Assembly (NCBI GenBank): GCA_026417275.1
Contig: JAOADO010000013.1
Span: forward strand, 1 to 32,095
Direction: 5' to 3'
DNA: 32,095 nucleotides
Origin: Verrucomicrobiia bacterium
Lineage (GTDB): Bacteria; Verrucomicrobiota; Verrucomicrobiae; Limisphaerales; JAKPVM01
Shown here: positions 25,485-32,095 of the stretch, piece after piece
Layout of the letters: every line of letters begins with the position of its first letter
How positions within the stretch are numbered: position 1 is the stretch's first letter
The notes under the pieces: model-generated
The model's database searches: none
What the model saw: only the letters and a program-made list of their open reading frames with translations
Told to the model about the DNA's origin: nothing
Translations under genes and position numbers: made by a program

Positions 25485-27656
25485 ATGAAGAGACGCACAA
25501 TTCTTTCAAACATTATTGTCAAAGGGACTTTTTTGTTCACTCTCATGGTTTCGATGTCATTATTCCTTATTTCCTGCTCAAGGGCAAAATATATGATGAA
25601 GTATCCACAGACGGAAAGGACGAATCATGTGGATTATTATCATGGCGTGGCAGTAGCAGACCCTTATCGGTGGCTTGAGGATTCTCAATCGCCAAAGGTA
25701 AAACACTGGATTGACGAGCAGAATAAAATTACCTTCGGTTTTCTAACAAATATTCCACAACGCGAGATTATCAAGCAGAGGATGACCGACCTGTGGAATT
25801 ATGAACGGTTCGGTGTTCCTTATAAAAAAGGTGGACGCTATTTTTATTCAAGAAACGATGGTTTGCAGAATCAGAACGTAATTTACACGGTTGATAAATT
25901 GGACGGCTCTCCACGTGTATTGATTGACCCGAATCTTTTCTCTAAAGATGGGCGCGTAGCATTGAGCGGACTTTCAATCGCAGAAAATGGAAAATTAGCC
26001 GCATACGGCATCGCTACAGGAGGGTCAGACTGGCAGGAGTGGCGCATTCGGAATGTCGAAACAGGCGAAGACATGCCGGATAAAATCGAGTGGGTCAAGT
26101 TTTCTTCCGCGGCATGGACAATTGACGGCAAAGGATTCTTTTACAGCAGATTCGATAAACCCGATGCGAATGCAAAGCTAACACAGGTAAATTATTATCA
26201 TAAACTTTATTATCACAAACTCGGAACATCTCAGGAAGAAGACAAACTTGTTTATCATCGCCCGGACCAGAAGGAATGGAATTTTTATCCAGAAACAACC
26301 AGCGATGGAAGGTTTTTAATTATTTCTTCATCTCAGGGCACAAGTCCGAAGCGCCGAATTTTTTACCTTGATTTGAAAGACCAAAACGCACAGGTTCAAC
26401 CGCTTTTGACAGATTTTGACGCCGCATACGATTTTATTGAAAACGACGGCAACGTCTTCTGGTTCAGAACAGACTTGAACGCACCCCGCGGACGCGTCAT
26501 TGCGATTGACATTACCAGACCACAACGTGAAAACTGGCGCGAGATTATCCCGCAGGCTTCTGAAACGTTGACAGGAGTTAGCGTTGTCGGCAATCGTTTT
26601 ATTGTAACTTATCTAAAAGACGCGCATAGCCAGGTCAAGGTTTTTACACTTGAAGGAAAATTTGAATACGAAGTCGAATTGCCGGGCATCGGGAGTGTAT
26701 CTGGATTTTCTGGCAAAAAAGAAGACCAGGAAACATTTTTTATGTTCACCAGTTTTACCGTCCCGGGAACAATTTATAAACTGGAGGTTGCCACTCGCCA
26801 GGTCTCTCTGTTTAAAAAGCCGAAAGTTTTATTTAATCCCGATGACTACGAGACCAAACAGATTTTCTACACGAGCAAAGACGGAACTCGAGTTCCAATG
26901 TTCATAACTTTTAAAAAAGGCATAAAATTGAACGGAAAAAATCCGACGCTCCTCTATGGTTACGGCGGATTTAATATTTCCATAACCCCCGCGTTCTCTG
27001 TTCCCAATCTTGTCTGGCTCGAGATGGGTGGAGTTTATGCGGTTGCAAACATTCGCGGAGGCGGAGAGTACGGAGAAGAATGGCACGAGGCAGGAACAAA
27101 ATTTAAAAAACAAAATGTTTTCGACGACTTCATAGCGGCGGCAGAATACCTGGTCGCTAATAAGTATACAAATCCAAAACGGTTAGCGATTGCCGGCGGA
27201 AGCAATGGCGGTTTGCTTGTCGGTGCTGTGTTGAATCAGAGACCAGATTTATTTGGAGCGGCATTGCCTGCCGTCGGAGTAATGGATATGCTCAGATTTC
27301 ATAAATTCACCATTGGTTGGGCGTGGGTTTCTGATTATGGCTCACCTGAAAACCCAGAGGAATTCAAAGCGATTTATGCGTACAGTCCCTATCACAACAT
27401 CAAGCCAGGCACAAAATATCCAGCAACGCTAATCACTACGGCAGACCATGACGACCGCGTTGTTCCTGCTCATAGTTTCAAATATGCCGCCGCACTGCAA
27501 GCCGCTCAGGCTGGTAATGCACCAATTCTTATAAGGATTGAAACCCGCGCAGGACACGGCGCCGGCAAGCCGACGGCGCTACTTATTGAAGAATCATCGG
27601 ATAAACTGGCATTCCTTGCTCATACATTTAAAATAAAAACAAAAAATAGTCCCTGA
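25485..27656 (+). CDS. Prolyl oligopeptidase family serine peptidase (S9A), lipoprotein
   Basis: A 723-residue enzyme that cuts short peptides after proline. A long signal peptide ends in LFLISC, a lipobox with C31 as lipid anchor, so it should sit in the periplasm on a membrane. The propeller domain follows YPQTERTNHVDYYHGVAVADPYRWLED, split here as YPQTERTNHVDYYHG and VAVADPYRWLED. The hydrolase domain has GYGGFNISITPAFS, NIRGGGEYGEEWHEAG, nucleophile S573 in GGSNGG, D657 in HDDRVVP and H691 in RAGHGAGKPT. All three catalytic residues are present, and the length fits the family. AAAGGG stands eight bases before the ATG. It probably works with other peptidases to use peptides as food. The gene converges on the 917-residue protein after 68 bp. 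Confidence 0.96.
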   Translation: MKRRTILSNIIVKGTFLFTLMVSMSLFLISCSRAKYMMKYPQTERTNHVDYYHGVAVADPYRWLEDSQSPKVKHWIDEQNKITFGFLTNIPQREIIKQRMTDLWNYERFGVPYKKGGRYFYSRNDGLQNQNVIYTVDKLDGSPRVLIDPNLFSKDGRVALSGLSIAENGKLAAYGIATGGSDWQEWRIRNVETGEDMPDKIEWVKFSSAAWTIDGKGFFYSRFDKPDANAKLTQVNYYHKLYYHKLGTSQEEDKLVYHRPDQKEWNFYPETTSDGRFLIISSSQGTSPKRRIFYLDLKDQNAQVQPLLTDFDAAYDFIENDGNVFWFRTDLNAPRGRVIAIDITRPQRENWREIIPQASETLTGVSVVGNRFIVTYLKDAHSQVKVFTLEGKFEYEVELPGIGSVSGFSGKKEDQETFFMFTSFTVPGTIYKLEVATRQVSLFKKPKVLFNPDDYETKQIFYTSKDGTRVPMFITFKKGIKLNGKNPTLLYGYGGFNISITPAFSVPNLVWLEMGGVYAVANIRGGGEYGEEWHEAGTKFKKQNVFDDFIAAAEYLVANKYTNPKRLAIAGGSNGGLLVGAVLNQRPDLFGAALPAVGVMDMLRFHKFTIGWAWVSDYGSPENPEEFKAIYAYSPYHNIKPGTKYPATLITTADHDDRVVPAHSFKYAAALQAAQAGNAPILIRIETRAGHGAGKPTALLIEESSDKLAFLAHTFKIKTKNSP

Positions 27657-27724
27657 CCTCTCAAAAATTGAACGCCTTTATTCGAAAAATTCGTAAAATA
27701 TTTTTAACTTAGATTTTGCGTTTG

Positions 27725-30478
27725 TTACTCGATTATCAATCTAAAGAAACACGGCTCTTCGAATGGGAAAAAGTAGAATGTGTTAATTCCATCTGCTTGC
27801 AATACAGATGCCTGATATGGAAGCCACTGACCTGAAGAAACTGATTGTATTGATTGTATTTTTATTAATGGAGACAAATTGGGATAAAAGATTCGAATTA
27901 AATCCACCTCGGTTTTTGAAATTGAAAATCTTAGGAGAGGATTTTGCGCTTGTGCGTAGAGATAAAGGTCAAAACTCAAGTCTGAACTGGAAGGCGAATT
28001 CTGATGAACTTCAACCGCGATTATATTCGTTCCATTCTGGAGAAATTGCGGCGAGATGTTATAAACAAAGAACCTCGATTCATCACTGCCGCTGACTGCC
28101 GCAGAGGCAAGCGTTTTGTAATCCACAGCGCCAGAAGGCATGTTGTCTCGCAGAACCTCGCATCCGTTAATATAAACAACAGCACCGTCATCGCGTTTTA
28201 TGCCAAGCACAAGATTGGTAAAAGATTGGACATCATCCACAATAAAAAATTTCCTGAAATAGGTTGTAATGAATTTGTTTGACGGGTCGTCTCCGAAGTC
28301 AACCACCGTCACTGGCGCATTACTGTAGCCAAGTTCAGCCTGACCGCTTTTCCAGTTTGAATCGTCAAAATCAAAACCACGCCATGCCGCGCCTGCGTCT
28401 GAGCCATCATCCAGATATTTCCAGACAGACGTTTTCTCAATAAGCAGTTTATACACGGTAATCACAACAGAGGAAGACCTCGCAATATTTGAATCCGACT
28501 GCTGCCCTTGCGCTGTTATAGTAAAAGTGCCCGCTGGAACATTCTGCCATGTGATTTCATACGGCGGCGCAGTAGCCTCACCAAGTTTATATTCTCCATT
28601 GTAAAATATCACCTTTGATATCAACCGCGCCGGGTCAATGACATCCGCAGAAATTTTTATTTTTGAACCGGCAGAATAGATTGAATCCGTATATGGCTCT
28701 GAAATTGAAATCATAGATTTTAAAGGAGAGCCCGGAGGCGAACTCTGAAACACTCCCTGGCTGAGATTGTAATACGAACCGCTTGCCGAGTTTTCTAACT
28801 TCACCGCTCTGACCATGAAATAGCTGTAAACACTGGAGTTGAACAAAAAGTTAGTCTCGGTAATTAAACCATCGTGAAGTCGATTGTATGTGCCGAACAA
28901 TTCATTTGCGCCACAGACGATATAACCCGCAACTGCATCGTTTGGTGGATTCCACGTTAATAAAACAGAATTATCGTTTACTTTTAGCACGCGGAAATTT
29001 GAGGGCGGTTCAACAACGTGCATTCGCAAAGTGGGATCGCCCATAAGTGCAATGTGAATATTTCGCTTATAATAAGAGGAGTCTTCGTATCTGGACTGTG
29101 AGTTGTTTTGAGAAATCCATGCGCTGTAACCGATGGGGAAACCCATCGCCACATGATGAGAATGCCAGTGTGGTCTCCCGGACCACGCGCAGGTCAACCC
29201 ATAAGACGGATAACACAAAGCCGCACGCATAAAATTGTTCTGTGAATCCCAATCGCCATGATAAGACCCAAACAACATTGTAAAAACGGTGTAGACGGCA
29301 TTTGTAGAAAACTGGTCTGTGTTGCCAACGCCGCTTGCTGAGGTGTAACTTCCGGCACCGCAACCATAACTCCAGAGATACGCACCTTTTGTCAGAGTCC
29401 CAAAATAATCTCCGCTCATTACATTTGCCCTTCCAAAAAATGCGGTAAAGTCGCGCCAGGCGCTTGCGGCAAACGCCTCACTGCCAAACTCGCCAAAGTT
29501 GTCGTCTATCACCCCTTTTTTCTGGAAACGGAAATAGTTAAATCTATAGTTATGATTCTTCCAGAGGTATTTGCGAATCAGCTCAACCTCGCTTAACCCA
29601 AAGGCTGGCATGTTGGAAAGGTCAACCCTGCCAACCCAGAGTTCGACGTCCGACGGCAACTGGCTCTGGTCAAACTTTCCATCGCCGGGAATGTTTGTAA
29701 GACGCGAATTTGAAGAATTAGTGTAATTAACCGAATTGTCAGTCCAGTTGCCATCAATGTCTCCATAATAAACATCAGCAGGCCAGGCACCAACATGGTC
29801 AGAATGTCCATCCGGCGCTATCATCCCAGAATATGGAACAGGAATTCTCCCCAGCAGAAATACGGCTTTGACAGGGATCGACGAATTAAAATAGTCGTTT
29901 GTGATTACTGCTTTGACATCCCGAGGCAACATCGACTGCGGGATATCATGACGGATAACGCTCCACCCATCTCCAACAAGGTCAAGTTGCAATCTAAAAA
30001 TCTCATTCGAAATTGCGCTCGTGAGCGAATTTTCCACAAAAAGAATCACACCACCACGGGACTCCACAGGGAGAACTTCAATTCCGCTAACAATGTATGA
30101 AATACCACGGAACTGCGTTGTGTTTTCAACTCCTTCGCGAACTATTTTATATTCATAAAACTGACCTGTTGCTACGTTTGTGTCTGTAAACGAAACAACA
30201 TCCGGCGCTAAATTCGCCAGATTTGCCCACCGCATTTCATCAAGACTTTTCTTATAGAGAGTATAGTTTATTGCGCGCGAGTCAGTGTTCCATTTTATGG
30301 TTATCGAAGGTGGATTGGAGCTTACCTCTGCCCACGCAAGAACAGCATAATCGGACGCGCTCAAGCCAAGAAGATTAAAAGGAATAAAAACAAAAACCGC
30401 TGAGATTGCGATTAATATATACAAACAATTATTTATTGCCAACTTTTTGAAACCATCAACACACATCCGCCAGTTCAA
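27725..30478 (-). CDS. Large secreted multidomain protein with gingipain-like (C25) domain
   Basis: A 917-residue exported protein. The TTG at 30478 is favoured over the ATG at 30466 because AAGGTG lies eight bases before it. A hydrophobic signal helix covers about 18-37. Domains: fibronectin type III (about 48-128), a C25 peptidase-like region (about 140-488, with AVFLLGRIPVPYSG, ADVYYGDIDGNW and LMGDPTLRM), a second Fn3 (about 491-580), an Ig-like domain (about 600-690, SKVIFYNGEYKLGEATAPPY), a beta-sandwich (about 690-850, DDGAVVYINGCEVLRDNMPS) and a tail ending CFFRLIIE. In the C25 region the expected His and Cys positions read SYGCGAG (C373) and GSYHGDW (H407). Peptidase activity is therefore uncertain. 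It follows the oxidoreductase gene by 15 bp. Confidence 0.8.
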   Translation of the reverse strand: MNWRMCVDGFKKLAINNCLYILIAISAVFVFIPFNLLGLSASDYAVLAWAEVSSNPPSITIKWNTDSRAINYTLYKKSLDEMRWANLANLAPDVVSFTDTNVATGQFYEYKIVREGVENTTQFRGISYIVSGIEVLPVESRGGVILFVENSLTSAISNEIFRLQLDLVGDGWSVIRHDIPQSMLPRDVKAVITNDYFNSSIPVKAVFLLGRIPVPYSGMIAPDGHSDHVGAWPADVYYGDIDGNWTDNSVNYTNSSNSRLTNIPGDGKFDQSQLPSDVELWVGRVDLSNMPAFGLSEVELIRKYLWKNHNYRFNYFRFQKKGVIDDNFGEFGSEAFAASAWRDFTAFFGRANVMSGDYFGTLTKGAYLWSYGCGAGSYTSASGVGNTDQFSTNAVYTVFTMLFGSYHGDWDSQNNFMRAALCYPSYGLTCAWSGRPHWHSHHVAMGFPIGYSAWISQNNSQSRYEDSSYYKRNIHIALMGDPTLRMHVVEPPSNFRVLKVNDNSVLLTWNPPNDAVAGYIVCGANELFGTYNRLHDGLITETNFLFNSSVYSYFMVRAVKLENSASGSYYNLSQGVFQSSPPGSPLKSMISISEPYTDSIYSAGSKIKISADVIDPARLISKVIFYNGEYKLGEATAPPYEITWQNVPAGTFTITAQGQQSDSNIARSSSVVITVYKLLIEKTSVWKYLDDGSDAGAAWRGFDFDDSNWKSGQAELGYSNAPVTVVDFGDDPSNKFITTYFRKFFIVDDVQSFTNLVLGIKRDDGAVVYINGCEVLRDNMPSGAVDYKTLASAAVSGSDESRFFVYNISPQFLQNGTNIIAVEVHQNSPSSSDLSFDLYLYAQAQNPLLRFSISKTEVDLIRIFYPNLSPLIKIQSIQSVSSGQWLPYQASVLQADGINTFYFFPFEEPCFFRLIIE

Positions 30479-30486
30479 TTAAAACA

Positions 30487-30492
30487 CACCTT
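30487..30492 (-). promoter_or_regulatory. Ribosome binding site deciding a TTG start
   Basis: AAGGTG on the minus strand stands eight bases before the TTG at 30478. The alternative ATG at 30466 has GGCGG directly against it, too close to work. This supports the TTG start of the 917-residue protein. Confidence 0.55.
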
Positions 30493-30493
30493 A

Positions 30494-31825
30494 TTAAGAC
30501 AACCCTTTAATTTCCCAACCTTTGCGGTACCTACGTCGCACATATTGGTTCGCCTCTTCAAGGTTCTTAAACCGCAAAGATTTAGCGTCCCATTCAAGTG
30601 TTGTTTTCGGAAACCGTGTAGCCACACTTCCAAGCAAAACAGATTCCGTCAATGGTCCTGAATAATCAAACTTCGTCCATGTTGCGCCGTTTCCGCGCGC
30701 CGCCTCGAGAAATTGGGTGTAATGATTCGCCGTTTCAACCTTTGGTGGTTGGAAGTCTTTAAACTGCTCCTGCGGGAATAAAATCGGTCTGGCAATATGT
30801 GGCAGAAGCATCACACCTTTTGTTCCAATGAAAATTGAGCCCTGTCCTGGTATAGGATTTGGTCCAACGAGCGCCTGAACATCTTTATTGGGCTTTTCAT
30901 CGCCGTCATACCAGGTAATGTTGATTGTCTTTCCATCCGTAAACTGTGTTCCGGGGAAAATGTAATGAATAACAGCATTTATCGCCCAGTTCCACTTGTT
31001 TGGCGCTGGACCTTCCGAACGCACACTTAATGGAGCAGAAAGTTCAAGCGCTTTAAACACCGGGTCAAATATGTGACATCCCATATCGCCAAACGTGCCG
31101 GTGCCAAAATCAAGCCGTTTGCGCCAGCTCGATGGATGGTAATAACCATTACCTATGAATGGACGGGATTCACAAACGCCGAGCCACAAATCCCAGTCAA
31201 AATTTGCCGGCACAGGGTCGGAACGCTCAGGAAGCGCATCCATGTCTCCCCATTTTTTACCGCTCCACGAATGCACCTCTTTTATCTTGCCAATCACGCC
31301 ATCCTGAATAAGTTTCACAGCAAGACGATATTCAAGCGTAGAATGAATCTGAATACCCATCTGGGTAACAAGTTTCTTTTCCCGAGCAACTTCCGTCAGC
31401 CTGCGGGTTTCATAAATATCGTGTGTGAGCGGTTTTTGCACATAAACATGTTTGCCAAGTTGCATCGCAGACATTGCCACAGGTCCATGCATGTGGTCTG
31501 GTGTTGAAACACTCACCGTGTCTATGTCTTTCACTTCTTCGAGCATTTTCCGCCAATCCTGATAAACCTTGACCTCAGGATACTGCTCCTTCCACCGTTT
31601 TACGTTATTGGTATCAACATCCGCAACAGCAACAAGTTTAACAAAATCGTGGCGCGTAATTGTTTCAAGGTCTGCAGCACCCATCCCCCCCGCACCAACA
31701 CCGGCATGATAAATTGTCTTCGAAGCCTGGGCTGACAACAAATTTCGGGCAAACAGCGGCAAAGCAATAACAGCGCTTGCCTTCTTTAAAAACGAACGGC
31801 GGGATAATCGTAATTCTGTGTTCAT
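30494..31825 (-). CDS. Tat-exported Gfo/Idh/MocA family oxidoreductase
   Basis: A 443-residue NAD(P)-dependent sugar-oxidoreductase-like protein. The N-terminus has a twin-arginine signal (LSRRSFLKKASAVIALPL, R9-R10), so it should be exported folded with its cofactor. The Rossmann fold begins YHAGVGAGGMGAADLE. Typical segments follow: VAVADVDTNN, STPDHMHGPVAMSAMQLGKH and YVQKPLTHD with K131, where most relatives have EKP. The C-terminal part has DMGCHIFDPVFKALELSAP, including the conserved His used for catalysis. Tat-exported members are numerous in PVC bacteria, and their substrates are mostly unknown sugars or cyclitols. It lies just before the 917-residue protein, with 15 bp between them, so the two are probably co-transcribed. 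A cluster of inverted repeats stands directly upstream. Confidence 0.94.
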   Translation of the reverse strand: MNTELRLSRRSFLKKASAVIALPLFARNLLSAQASKTIYHAGVGAGGMGAADLETITRHDFVKLVAVADVDTNNVKRWKEQYPEVKVYQDWRKMLEEVKDIDTVSVSTPDHMHGPVAMSAMQLGKHVYVQKPLTHDIYETRRLTEVAREKKLVTQMGIQIHSTLEYRLAVKLIQDGVIGKIKEVHSWSGKKWGDMDALPERSDPVPANFDWDLWLGVCESRPFIGNGYYHPSSWRKRLDFGTGTFGDMGCHIFDPVFKALELSAPLSVRSEGPAPNKWNWAINAVIHYIFPGTQFTDGKTINITWYDGDEKPNKDVQALVGPNPIPGQGSIFIGTKGVMLLPHIARPILFPQEQFKDFQPPKVETANHYTQFLEAARGNGATWTKFDYSGPLTESVLLGSVATRFPKTTLEWDAKSLRFKNLEEANQYVRRRYRKGWEIKGLS

Positions 31826-31839
31826 AAGACAATTATGGC

Positions 31840-31916
31840 ATTGCCTCCCACAGGTGTAAATTTAAAAGTTATCCGCTTATTTACAAGTAGATTGCCTCCC
31901 ACTTTTTGGGAGGCAA
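31840..31916. repeat. Triple TTGCCTCCCA element in the promoter region of the oxidoreductase gene
   Basis: TTGCCTCCCA occurs at 31841-31850 and 31892-31901, and its exact reverse complement at 31907-31916. The last two form a perfect 10-bp stem around a five-base loop. No T run follows on the minus strand, so it is not a classic terminator of the RDD gene. Its place just before the oxidoreductase ATG (31825) suggests an operator or leader hairpin. Confidence 0.5.
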
Positions 31917-31984
31917 AGATTATCTACCACACCTTAGTCTTACTCCTCGTGACGCAAGAAGGACTACCTGAACGTTTCTAAAAA

Positions 31985-32095
31985 TTAGAAGATTTTAGCA
32001 GGATTTTTCACTACAATTGTTCCGGCTATGTAATCGTGCCACGCCTTTTTATCCCTTGACCACCCAGCCCAGAAAAATCCTATAAACAACCCGGT
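31985..32095 (-). CDS. RDD family membrane protein (C-terminal end only)
   Basis: A minus-strand frame enters from the right edge and ends at TAA 31985-31987, leaving the last 36 residues. They read GLFIGFFWAGWSRDKKAWHD then YIAGTIVVKNPAKIF, the usual C-terminal helix and tail of RDD proteins (a hydrophobic segment, a basic stretch, W/L-H-D-x-x-A-G-T-x-V-V). RDD proteins are small membrane proteins, some of them cation transporters; the function here is unknown. The gene lies 160 bp upstream of the oxidoreductase gene on the same strand. Confidence 0.75.
   Translation of the reverse strand, partial: TGLFIGFFWAGWSRDKKAWHDYIAGTIVVKNPAKIF

Noticed and set aside
27657..27724. Terminator between the convergent peptidase and 917-residue protein genes
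   Set aside because: Only a four-base CGAA/TTCG stem is visible; too weak to call although a terminator is expected there.

Overview
The window reads like a chromosomal piece of a PVC-group bacterium, most probably Verrucomicrobiota (Limisphaerales/Pedosphaera-like). This is an inference from gene content, not a phylogeny. The pointers are a Ser/Thr kinase fused to WD40 repeats behind a small zinc ribbon, a prepilin-like protein with a [18 protein letters not shown] head and a late VDG segment, a Tat-exported Gfo/Idh/MocA oxidoreductase, a sulfatase, PQQ-like propeller proteins, futalosine-pathway menaquinone synthesis, and secreted proteins ending in an F-[YF]-R-L tail. No IS element, phage gene or CRISPR array is visible.

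Layout. 1-2470 (minus): a membrane-anchored PQQ-like propeller protein cut by the window edge, and a secreted protein of mutarotase-like type. 2731-8232 (plus): a tight three-gene run of a histone-deacetylase-family amidohydrolase, a sulfatase and a kinase-WD40 protein. 8233-9018: a decayed initiator-tRNA copy, a predicted promoter, the intact initiator tRNA and a terminator. 9019-12311 (minus): the [NiFe]-hydrogenase operon mvhD-mvhG-mvhA, preceded by what looks like the broken 3' end of hdrA. 12372-13036 (plus): a tiny membrane protein and a small heat-shock protein. 13102-16632 (minus): a ModF-like double ABC ATPase followed by a GH97 glycosidase. 16856-20224 (plus): a hybrid sensor kinase nearly fused to a PQQ-like lipoprotein. 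20225-20414: a hairpin and two tandem structured repeats. 20415-27656 (plus): ruvB, yjbQ, a phosphodiesterase/alkaline-phosphatase-family protein, the prepilin-like protein, mqnC and a prolyl-oligopeptidase lipoprotein. 27725-32095 (minus): an RDD membrane protein cut by the window edge, the Gfo/Idh/MocA protein and a 917-residue multidomain secreted protein.

Together the genes suggest a heterotrophic degrader of glycans and proteins that uses menaquinone and also carries a cytoplasmic group 3c-type hydrogenase. The most interesting points are the apparent loss of hdrA beside that hydrogenase, the tRNA-fMet pseudogene next to an intact initiator tRNA with a non-standard A29:U41 pair, the coupled deacetylase-sulfatase-kinase run, and a gingipain-like protein whose Cys and His appear to have swapped places. 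No clearly undescribed multi-gene defence or biosynthetic system was found.
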